Shown piece after piece: positions 1 to 5,920 of a stretch of DNA of 7,900 nt. The notes under the pieces are model-generated. The model did no database searches. It was not told the DNA's origin and worked only from the letters and a program-made list of their open reading frames with translations. The DNA is taken from contig JAFGNY010000181.1 of the NCBI GenBank assembly GCA_016926765.1, positions 1 through 7,900 of the forward strand, read 5' to 3'. Source of the DNA: Bacteroidales bacterium (GTDB taxonomy: Bacteria > Bacteroidota > Bacteroidia > Bacteroidales > FEN-979). The translations under genes were made by a program, and so were the position numbers. The stretch's first letter is position 1; each line of letters begins with the position of its first letter.

Positions 1-22
1 CGTAATTTATAATTGAGCCAAT

Positions 23-355
23 ATGACCGAACTAATGACAATTCTCCTTATGGCGCCGCAGAAGGCAGATGGCGCTGAAGGAAGCAACTGGATGTCTTTT
101 CTTCCGTTAATCCTGATCATCGTGGTTTTCTATTTCTTCTTCATCCGTCCGCAGATGAAAAAGTCGAAAGATCAGAAGAAATTCAGGGAATCCATCCAAA
201 AAGGACAAAAAGTACTCACCATCGGAGGAATCCATGGTAGAATCGTTGAGTTACAGGATACGACTGTAACCCTGGAAGTTGAAAACGGAGTCCGTTTCCG
301 GATTGAAAAATCAGCGATTGCATCAAGCACATCCGATACGATCGAAAGTAAATAA
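23..355 (+). CDS. yajC: YajC, Sec preprotein translocase accessory subunit
   Basis: YajC is a small inner-membrane protein that associates with the SecDF part of the Sec translocon; it assists export and is usually not essential. The 110-residue product has a short N-terminal segment, one hydrophobic helix at about residues 25-41, then the family signature YFFFIRPQMKKSKDQKKF, followed by a small soluble domain containing KGQKVLTIGGIHGRI (about residues 60-74). Length fits the family (about 85-115 residues). The start is uncertain: ATGs at 23, 35 and 50 are in frame and none has a Shine-Dalgarno sequence. The ATG at 35 gives an N-terminus (MTILLMAPQ) that looks more like relatives I recall. 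It is the first gene of a same-strand run with ybbR, coaE and mqnA. The upstream gene lies outside the window, so its promoter cannot be placed. The family call is firm. Confidence 0.95.
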   Translation: MTELMTILLMAPQKADGAEGSNWMSFLPLILIIVVFYFFFIRPQMKKSKDQKKFRESIQKGQKVLTIGGIHGRIVELQDTTVTLEVENGVRFRIEKSAIASSTSDTIESK

Positions 356-361
356 TCCCGA

Positions 362-375
362 CCGGTTTTAACCGG
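362..375 (+). promoter_or_regulatory. Small hairpin just upstream of the ybbR start
   Basis: The yajC-ybbR gap contains CCGGTT-TT-AACCGG, a perfect 6-base inverted repeat; in RNA it would fold as 5 pairs with a 4-base loop. It ends 4 bases before the ybbR ATG, where a ribosome binding site would lie, and no Shine-Dalgarno sequence is visible there. No T-run follows, so it does not look like a terminator. A role in processing the message or tuning ybbR translation is inference only. Confidence 0.35.
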
Positions 376-379
376 CGCT

Positions 380-844
380 ATGAAACCTGAGTTCATAGAA
401 TTGATCGGTAATGCGCGAAAACGCAAAGGCCAGAAGTTCAGAAACCAGCTTTACGTCTTTCTGATGTGTCTTCTGGTTTCCATCTTTTTATGGATCCTGG
501 TAAAACTTTCAAGGGAGTATTACTACACCATCGACTACCGAATCAACTTCACGCAGATTCCCCCCTCCTATCGCCTGACCTATGCATCAGATTCTGTTCT
601 TACACTCAATCTGAGGGTGCAGGGATATGATTTTTTTACTGACAGGTTTCTCCAGAGGACAACACACTCCTATGATCTTGATCTCTCTTCGGTCAAGGTA
701 AAAGCGAAAGGATCCGTTTACAGCGGCTACCTTCTCTCCAACCCGATAGGTTATAAAATTTCCAGTCAATCCCGCTTTCAAAACTACCTGCTTTCCACCT
801 CCCCCGACACTCTTTACTTCGAATTTGAACGGAGGAAAAAGTAG
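380..844 (+). CDS. YbbR-like domain membrane-anchored protein, short form
   Basis: This 154-residue protein has a basic N-terminus (RKRKGQKFRNQ), one transmembrane helix at about residues 24-42 and an extracytoplasmic beta-rich part. That arrangement, together with its place between yajC and coaE, matches the Bacteroidota YbbR-like family, which is related to CdaR, the regulator of the c-di-AMP cyclase in Firmicutes. Its function in Bacteroidota is not settled. The protein resembles only the first part of the relatives I recall, which are about 300-340 residues with further YbbR repeats. It stops right after the segment SPDTLYFEFERRKK, where a second repeat would begin. The stop TAG is followed immediately by the coaE ATG, so no hidden C-terminal part exists in this gap. 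The start is the only ATG after the yajC stop that keeps the whole anchor. The family call rests on topology, weak similarity and gene order. Confidence 0.72.
   Translation: MKPEFIELIGNARKRKGQKFRNQLYVFLMCLLVSIFLWILVKLSREYYYTIDYRINFTQIPPSYRLTYASDSVLTLNLRVQGYDFFTDRFLQRTTHSYDLDLSSVKVKAKGSVYSGYLLSNPIGYKISSQSRFQNYLLSTSPDTLYFEFERRKK
831..835 (+). promoter_or_regulatory. Shine-Dalgarno sequence for coaE inside the ybbR end
   Basis: GGAGG lies in the last codons of ybbR, nine bases before the coaE ATG. It is the only textbook Shine-Dalgarno sequence I see before any start codon in this window; the others have none, as is common in Bacteroidota. It supports the start chosen for coaE and independent or coupled initiation at the TAG-ATG junction. 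The bases also encode Arg residues of YbbR, so chance is possible. Confidence 0.6.
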
Positions 845-1426
845 ATGCTGATCGTTGGGCTGACCGGAAATATAGGAAGCGGGAAAAGCACCATTGCATC
901 GGTATTTCAATGCCTCCATATCCCTGTTTATCATGCAGATGCGGAAGCAAAAAAGATGTATCTTCAGGAAGATGTGCTGAACAGGACCCTCTCCATAGCG
1001 GGGGATCAAATCCTTGATCATAACGGCCAACTCGATCTCCAGGCACTTGGGCAACTAGCTTTTGCCGACCCGAGGATCCTAAATGCATTAAACCGGATGA
1101 TCCATCCTCTGGTTCAGACAGACTTCCGGGAATGGACACTTCGTCAGAGCCATTCCCCCTATGTGATACAGGAAGCCGCCATCATCTTTGAACATGGCCT
1201 GCGTCAGGAATACGACCGGGTGATTCATGTTTCCTGCCCTGAAGCAGTTGCGATTGAACGGATCGAGAAAAGAGATCATCTCTCCCGGAAAATGATACGA
1301 CAACGGTTAATGTTCCAGATGTCCGACAAGGAAAAGGCCCATCTCGCCGACTTCGTCATCCTGAATGATGGCACCACCCTGGTGATCCCCCAAGTGCTCG
1401 AGATTCATCAAACCCTGACAACCTGA
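845..1426 (+). CDS. coaE: Dephospho-CoA kinase (CoaE)
   Basis: CoaE phosphorylates the 3'-hydroxyl of dephospho-CoA with ATP, the last step of coenzyme A synthesis, in the cytoplasm. The 193-residue product is of normal length. It starts with the P-loop GLTGNIGSGKST (residues 5-16), followed by HADAEAKKMY, whose Asp32 sits at the catalytic-base position of the family. Other family landmarks are LNRMIHPLV (about 82-90), the central strand QEAAIIFEHGL (109-119), and the lid/base region RIEKRDHLSRKMIRQRLMFQ (139-158) ending in ADFVILNDG (168-176). The ATG directly follows the ybbR stop codon and has GGAGG nine bases upstream; no other ATG lies ahead of the P-loop. It is probably cotranscribed with yajC, ybbR and mqnA. 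Confidence 0.97.
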   Translation: MLIVGLTGNIGSGKSTIASVFQCLHIPVYHADAEAKKMYLQEDVLNRTLSIAGDQILDHNGQLDLQALGQLAFADPRILNALNRMIHPLVQTDFREWTLRQSHSPYVIQEAAIIFEHGLRQEYDRVIHVSCPEAVAIERIEKRDHLSRKMIRQRLMFQMSDKEKAHLADFVILNDGTTLVIPQVLEIHQTLTT

Positions 1427-1450
1427 AATTGCTCTGCTAGATAAGCCATT

Positions 1451-2209
1451 ATGGATTTGATCAAACTATCAGCCGTTTCCTATCTCAATACATTTCCCTT
1501 CGTTTATGGATTGAAGGTGAGTGGGAAACTGGACGACATCGACCTGCAACTTGATATTCCCTCGGTGTGTGCCGAAAAACTCAGGACGAATCAGGTAGAT
1601 CTTGCACTGGTTCCCGTGGGTGCAATCCCATGGCTGGATCATCCTATTCCCGTAGGAAATTTTTGTATCGGCGCTGAAAGGGAAGTAAGGACAGTACTCC
1701 TGTTAAGTCATCGTCCCCTTCATGCGATCCGTGAAATTGCTCTCGATTTCGATTCCAGGACCAGTGTTCAGCTCGTAAAAGTCCTTGCCCTGAAGTTCTG
1801 GAAGATCGCTCCCCGGTGGAGACAGCTTGGACCTGGAGAAGCGGAGAAGCCCAAGGGATGTGACAGCCTTGTAGCTATCGGCGATAAGACCTTCCAACTT
1901 GTTCAACAGTATCCCTATGTCTATGATCTTGCCGCAGAATGGATCCGGTACACTTCGCTGCCATTCGTATTTGCCGTCTGGCTTTCCAACAGACCTCTTC
2001 CGGAAGAGTTCCTTCGAAAATTTGATCAAGCGCTTGAGTATGGTATTCTGAGAAAGAAAGAGGTTCCCGATTTTTTCTCAGACAGGATCCCTCATGGGTT
2101 GGATGTTCTGGATTACCTCGAAAACAACATCTCCTATCCGTTTACTCCCGAAAAACATAAGGGAATGGATCTCTTTCTGAAGTACATCACCGGATCACCG
2201 GATCACTAA
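1451..2209 (+). CDS. mqnA: Chorismate dehydratase, futalosine pathway (MqnA)
   Basis: MqnA removes water from chorismate to give 3-[(1-carboxyvinyl)oxy]benzoate, the first committed step of the futalosine route to menaquinone. The fold is that of a periplasmic binding protein, but without a signal peptide, so it acts in the cytoplasm. In the 252-residue product I see the N-terminal signature SAVSYLNTFPFVYGL (7-21), VDLALVPVGAIP (49-60), CIGAEREVRTVLLLS (72-86), DSRTSVQL (101-108), VAIGDKTFQL (141-150), YDLAAEWIRYTSLPFVFAVW (158-177), and near the end ISYPFTPEKHKGMDLF (227-242). These distinguish it from the related MqnD, although MqnA and MqnD share an ancestor. It lies 24 bases after coaE with no visible promoter or Shine-Dalgarno sequence between. 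The other mqn genes are not in this window, so the rest of the pathway is inferred. Confidence 0.93.
   Translation: MDLIKLSAVSYLNTFPFVYGLKVSGKLDDIDLQLDIPSVCAEKLRTNQVDLALVPVGAIPWLDHPIPVGNFCIGAEREVRTVLLLSHRPLHAIREIALDFDSRTSVQLVKVLALKFWKIAPRWRQLGPGEAEKPKGCDSLVAIGDKTFQLVQQYPYVYDLAAEWIRYTSLPFVFAVWLSNRPLPEEFLRKFDQALEYGILRKKEVPDFFSDRIPHGLDVLDYLENNISYPFTPEKHKGMDLFLKYITGSPDH
2186..2206. repeat. Short tandem repeat, 8-base unit, at the mqnA 3' end
   Basis: The unit ATCACCGG occurs twice in a row followed by a third partial copy, ATCAC. It encodes the last residues of MqnA (ITGSPDH). Because the unit is not a multiple of three, gain or loss of one copy would change the C-terminal tail and its stop codon without touching the folded core. 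Confidence 0.7.
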
Positions 2210-2234
2210 TTGACCTCCGGTTCTTCCTTTTCCC
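2197..2234 (+). terminator. Possible weak terminator after mqnA
   Basis: ACCGGA (2197-2202) can pair with TCCGGT (2216-2221) to give a 6-pair, GC-rich stem with a 13-base loop that spans the mqnA stop codon. It is followed by TCTTCCTTTTCCC, a pyrimidine-rich but C-interrupted tract. The position at the meeting point of two converging transcripts fits termination of the plus-strand run. The long loop and the broken T-run make it weak. Read in the other direction no T-run follows, so it would not serve yidC. Confidence 0.3.
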
Positions 2235-2249
2235 TCTTCCCTCTCTCTT
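2221..2249. other. 29-base pyrimidine-only tract in the convergent junction
   Basis: Every base from 2221 to 2249 is C or T on the plus strand, covering most of the gap between mqnA and yidC and reaching into the yidC stop codon. In the yidC transcript the same stretch is purine-only and follows the stop codon. It may help end transcription or simply be low-complexity spacer. Confidence 0.6.
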
Positions 2250-4197
2250 ACTTCTTCACCGGGTATCCGCGTTTTTTTGCCATATCTTCGAGGCGCTTCT
2301 GGAACCCTGATTTTTTAGGACTCTTCTTTTTATTCGCCTCAATCTGAGCATGCAGTTTCTTTTCGTCAATCGTTCGGCGGATCAGGAATATCTGAACAAA
2401 TGTAAATACATTAGCCAGCAGGTAATAGTAGCTGAGACCGGAAGAATAATCGTTAAACCAGAAGAGAAACATCAAAGGCATCAGATACATCATGGTCTTC
2501 ATCCCGGGCATCTGTTGTTGCGAACTCATCATCATCTGTTCGTTCACCTTTGTATACAGGATACTTGACAATGTCATCAGCAGGGCAAAGAGACTCACAT
2601 GGTCTCCATAGAACGGGATTGAAAAGCCATGCGGGAAGGTCCAGATCGAATCATACGAAGAGAGGTCGGTTGCCCAGAGGAAAGGTTGTTGTCTCAGCTC
2701 AATGGATGAGGGGAAGAACCTGAACAAGGCGATAAGGATGGGAAACTGAAGCAGCATCGGGACACAGCCAGCGAGCGGATTAACACCCGCCCTTTTGTAG
2801 AGATCCATGGTGGCCTGTTGCTTCTTCATCGCATCTTCCTTCTTGGGAAACTTCTTAGAAATCTCATCAATATCAGGCTTCAGCACGCGCATTTTGGCAG
2901 AAGACTTATAGGTCTTGTATGCGATGGGAAAGAGAACGATTTTCAGCATGATGGTAAGGATCAGGATGATAATTCCATAATTCCATCCCAAGTCTCCGAA
3001 AAAGGTAAAGATAGGAAGTACCGCGTACTGGTTGATCCATGCCATCAGAAAAAAGCTCCAGCCGAGAGGAATCTGTTTCTCCAGGTCCAGATGGTACTTC
3101 CGCAACGTATAATATTTATTGGGGCCGACATAGAGTCGCATGGGGATGGATTTTGTCTCCGCCGGAGAGAATGGAATCCCGATCTCTGCCGACATCGACT
3201 TCAGGTAGTTCCCCTCAAAAGGGAGGGTTATCGTTTGGATACGCGGCTCGGCAAAATAGGTATCGGCAATGAGGGTAGTCAGGAAAAACTGTTGTTTGAA
3301 AGAGACCCACCGGATCTTTTCATTTTTAAGGAACTTTTCATCATCCTTGGTTTCGCTCAGATAATCCACCTTGTCTTCCAGGTATTTATAGTAAACGGTA
3401 GTATTTATCCGTTCCATTTTTAAACTTTTTTCCTGCCGGATCAGTTTTTCTTTCCAGTTCAGCACCAGGTAATTGGTGGATGCATCCATAACATCTGCCA
3501 TTCCCTGGAAGTTAAGCTGGTACCCCACCATATACTTATCTCCGTAGAAGGTAAAAAGGTACTCAATATAGTTGGCAGGATCGAAACCAGTATTGCCGTC
3601 ATCAGGATAGAGACGCATCGCAAACTGTACAGAATCCTTTCCGGTTACGGAAATGGAATCGTGCCCGTGCTGGTTCTTGGTTGTCCAGAAAGGCTGGAAA
3701 AACAATCGTTCCGTATTGATCAATCTATTTCCTGAGAAGAAAGAGAATCCAAATTGCAGGGAGTCTGGGTTCATCAGGATGGTGGGATTCCCTTCCCATG
3801 TCTTGTATTTTTTCAGCTGGATCTGTTCAAGCCTTCCCCCTTTGGTATTGATCCGTAACTTCAGCAGGTCCGTTTCAACCGTAACGTATTTTTCCTCGCC
3901 GGAAGCTGCATTGGCAAAGCGTCCTAACTGATCTTTGAGTTCCATCTGGACCATTACAGCGCTATCAACAACTTCCCCTTTCTTTTCCATTTCCTGGGCT
4001 TTCTGCAACTCTTCCAGCGCCAGCCGGCTGGCATTTGCCCGAATAGCTGAATCGCGCTGTTCTTTCATCACAAGAGCAACCGAATCCGCTTTCTGCTGAT
4101 TGCGTGCTTGCTCCTCTTTTGAGGGAGACATGAAATAGGAGTAGGCAATAAAAATTCCAAAAATCAGGACGAGCCCGATTACCGTGTTTTTGTTCAT
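2248..4197 (-). CDS. yidC: Membrane protein insertase YidC
   Basis: YidC inserts and folds inner-membrane proteins, alone or with SecYEG. The 649-residue product starts with a transmembrane helix (about 5-22), then a charged, probably helical linker (27-75), and a large periplasmic domain (about 100-370) typical of Gram-negative members. The conserved insertase domain follows: the amphipathic segment from GWSFFLMAWINQ (379-390), GWNYGIIILILTIMLKIVLF (404-423), the cytoplasmic hairpin with SSAKMRVLKPDIDEI (432-446), LYKRAGVNPLAGCVPMLLQF (466-485), and further helices at about 530-548, 568-584 and 587-606. It ends in a lysine-rich tail (about 612-649), as in members whose tail contacts the ribosome. 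Lys419 occupies the position of the hydrophilic-groove arginine of E. coli YidC. It is longer than E. coli YidC (548), as is usual in Bacteroidota. It starts 9 bases after the pyrG stop, so it is likely expressed from the pyrG promoter. Confidence 0.97.
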   Translation of the reverse strand: MNKNTVIGLVLIFGIFIAYSYFMSPSKEEQARNQQKADSVALVMKEQRDSAIRANASRLALEELQKAQEMEKKGEVVDSAVMVQMELKDQLGRFANAASGEEKYVTVETDLLKLRINTKGGRLEQIQLKKYKTWEGNPTILMNPDSLQFGFSFFSGNRLINTERLFFQPFWTTKNQHGHDSISVTGKDSVQFAMRLYPDDGNTGFDPANYIEYLFTFYGDKYMVGYQLNFQGMADVMDASTNYLVLNWKEKLIRQEKSLKMERINTTVYYKYLEDKVDYLSETKDDEKFLKNEKIRWVSFKQQFFLTTLIADTYFAEPRIQTITLPFEGNYLKSMSAEIGIPFSPAETKSIPMRLYVGPNKYYTLRKYHLDLEKQIPLGWSFFLMAWINQYAVLPIFTFFGDLGWNYGIIILILTIMLKIVLFPIAYKTYKSSAKMRVLKPDIDEISKKFPKKEDAMKKQQATMDLYKRAGVNPLAGCVPMLLQFPILIALFRFFPSSIELRQQPFLWATDLSSYDSIWTFPHGFSIPFYGDHVSLFALLMTLSSILYTKVNEQMMMSSQQQMPGMKTMMYLMPLMFLFWFNDYSSGLSYYYLLANVFTFVQIFLIRRTIDEKKLHAQIEANKKKSPKKSGFQKRLEDMAKKRGYPVKK

Positions 4198-4206
4198 ACT
4201 TTCTGA

Positions 4207-5823
4207 TTATTTTTTTCTGGTGGCATGCTCGACAGCTGCTTTGACAAAGCTGACGAAAAGAGGATGGGGTTTGGCTACTGTACTACGGTACTCAGGATGG
4301 AACTGAACGCCAATGAACCAGGGATGGTTTTTCAACTCAATGATTTCCACCAGGTCATCCTTCACATTGAGCCCAACCGGCATCATACCTGCATTTGAAT
4401 ATGCTTCTTTGTATTCATTATTAAATTCATACCGATGACGGTGGCGTTCAGAGATATTTTGCGCTCCGAATATTTTTTCCACCTGAGATCCTTGTTGAAG
4501 GTAGCAGGGGTAGGCCCCTAATCTCATTGTTCCTCCAAGACCCGAGATTTTTTTCTGTTCCTCCATCATGTCGATGACAGGAAATGGCGTAACCCGGTCG
4601 AATTCTGTCGAATGTGCTCCTTTGTAACCCAGCACATGACGGCCAAACTCTATCACGGCACACTGCATCCCGAGGCAGATCCCGAAAAAGGGAATGCTTT
4701 TCTCCCGTGCGTACCTGATGGCTGTGATTTTCCCTTCGATCCCACGTTCTCCGAAGCCCGGAGCAACCAGGATACCATCAAGGTCTTTCAGTTTCTCTTC
4801 CACATTGGATTCATCCAGATACTCCGACTGGATCAACCGAACCTCCACGTTGCATGCATTGGCCACACCGGCATGGATAAATGATTCATTGATACTTTTA
4901 TAGGCATCTTTCAACTCAACGTATTTCCCAATCAATCCAACCTTCACACTCCTTGACGGATTTTTGAGTGTATGGAGAAATCTTTTCCAGTCATCCAGGT
5001 CGGGTTCCCCGTCGGTTTTAATGTCTACTTTCCGCAGGATCTCGAGGTCCAGGTTTTCCTTTTTCATCAGGATCGGGACATCATAAATCGATTCAGCATC
5101 AATGCATTCGATCACCGAGGAAGGGCTGACATTACAAAAAAGAGCGATTTTATTGCGGATTCCTTCGTTGAGGTTTTTTTCCGTCCGACAAACGATAATA
5201 TCCGGTTGAACACCTTGTTCCTGAAGCAATTTCACTGAGTGCTGCGTGGGTTTCGTTTTCAGTTCACCGGCAGCAGCCAAGAAGGGGACCAGTGTCAGAT
5301 GAACGACAACGCAGGAATTTCCCAGTTCCCATCGCATCTGCCTTACAGCTTCTATAAAAGGAAGGGATTCAATGTCACCAACGGTACCACCGATCTCCGT
5401 AATCAGGAAATCAAGATTTTCGCGATTGGCCAACAGCTTGATCCGGTACTTGATTTCATCCGTAATATGCGGGATCACCTGTACGGTCTCACCCAGGAAT
5501 TCTCCTTTCCGTTCTTTGGAGATCACCGATTGGTAGACCACTCCGGTGGTAATATTATTGGCCTGGGAAGTCGGCACATTCGTAAACCGCTCATAATGGC
5601 CCAGGTCAAGATCGGTTTCGGCACCATCGTCCGTCACAAAGCACTCTCCGTGTTCATAGGGATTCAATGTACCAGGGTCGATGTTGATGTAGGGATCAAG
5701 TTTCTGTATAGTGACAGAAAAACCGCGGGAGACTAAAAGTTTTGCAATAGAGGAAGAAATAATCCCTTTTCCCAAGGAAGAGGTAACACCACCGGTGACA
5801 AAGATAAATTTGGTTTTTGGCAT
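4207..5823 (-). CDS. pyrG: CTP synthase (PyrG)
   Basis: PyrG converts UTP to CTP using ATP and ammonia drawn from glutamine; it is cytoplasmic and forms tetramers. The 538-residue product is full length. The N-terminal synthase domain shows the P-loop GGVTSSLGKG (11-20, Lys19), KLDPYINIDPGTLNPYEHGE (41-60), DLDLGHYERF (71-80, with the magnesium-site Asp73), ITEIGGTVGDIES (141-153, Glu143) and the UTP-site segment KTKPTQHSV (189-197). The class I glutamine amidotransferase domain starts near residue 295 and carries the nucleophile Cys383 in GICLGMQ and the His509/Glu511 pair in FHPEY, so the catalytic triad is complete. The ATG is preceded by a candidate promoter and an inverted repeat but no Shine-Dalgarno sequence. 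yidC follows 9 bases after the stop, which suggests an operon. Confidence 0.98.
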   Translation of the reverse strand: MPKTKFIFVTGGVTSSLGKGIISSSIAKLLVSRGFSVTIQKLDPYINIDPGTLNPYEHGECFVTDDGAETDLDLGHYERFTNVPTSQANNITTGVVYQSVISKERKGEFLGETVQVIPHITDEIKYRIKLLANRENLDFLITEIGGTVGDIESLPFIEAVRQMRWELGNSCVVVHLTLVPFLAAAGELKTKPTQHSVKLLQEQGVQPDIIVCRTEKNLNEGIRNKIALFCNVSPSSVIECIDAESIYDVPILMKKENLDLEILRKVDIKTDGEPDLDDWKRFLHTLKNPSRSVKVGLIGKYVELKDAYKSINESFIHAGVANACNVEVRLIQSEYLDESNVEEKLKDLDGILVAPGFGERGIEGKITAIRYAREKSIPFFGICLGMQCAVIEFGRHVLGYKGAHSTEFDRVTPFPVIDMMEEQKKISGLGGTMRLGAYPCYLQQGSQVEKIFGAQNISERHRHRYEFNNEYKEAYSNAGMMPVGLNVKDDLVEIIELKNHPWFIGVQFHPEYRSTVAKPHPLFVSFVKAAVEHATRKK

Positions 5824-5828
5824 GGATA

Positions 5829-5850
5829 ACGAACAGCTTTGGAGGTTCGT
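5829..5850 (-). promoter_or_regulatory. Inverted repeat in the pyrG leader
   Basis: ACGAAC (5829-5834) and GTTCGT (5845-5850) are perfect 6-base inverted arms with a 10-base spacer. In the pyrG leader they would form a hairpin whose base lies 5 bases before the ATG. The candidate -7 element is next to the outer arm, so transcription would start near or within that arm. It could be an RNA hairpin that affects ribosome access or a protein operator. Either role is inference, and one 6-base pair of arms can arise by chance. Confidence 0.35.
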
Positions 5851-5851
5851 G

Positions 5852-5859
5852 CAAAGTTA
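5852..5859 (-). promoter_or_regulatory. Candidate -7 promoter element for pyrG-yidC
   Basis: Read on the minus strand this is TAACTTTG, a perfect match to the Bacteroidota -7 consensus TAnnTTTG. It lies 28 bases before the pyrG ATG, in the 97-base gap behind the PPDK regulator gene. No good -33 TTG is seen 19-21 bases upstream. If used, the leader would be only about 20-25 bases long. Confidence 0.5.
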
Positions 5860-5920
5860 AACCTTTTTCGGAAAGTTGTGTCTGGCTCCGGGGATTATTC
5901 TCGCAACACGGTTACCGGAT

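Noticed and set aside
3..10. TAATTTAT near the window start as a promoter for yajC
   Set aside because: It misses the final TTTG of the Bacteroidota -7 consensus and is only 12 bases before the first ATG; the operon probably extends upstream of the window.
832..844. dnaX-like programmed frameshift (internal GGAGG followed by an A-run) at the end of ybbR
   Set aside because: Only five A bases are present, so there is no proper A-AAA-AAG heptamer, and coaE is in the same frame as ybbR, so a shift would not reach it.
587..1139. Two overlapping minus-strand open frames of about 150 codons across ybbR and coaE
   Set aside because: Both oppose well-supported genes, overlap each other in different frames, and carry no recognisable motif.
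2818..3423. 201-codon open frame opposite yidC on the plus strand
   Set aside because: It lies entirely within yidC, shows no recognisable domain, and the product looks like a reverse-strand shadow. No start signal is seen.
5239..5736. 165-codon open frame opposite pyrG on the plus strand
   Set aside because: Fully antisense to the highly conserved PyrG synthase domain, with no family similarity and no promoter or ribosome binding site.
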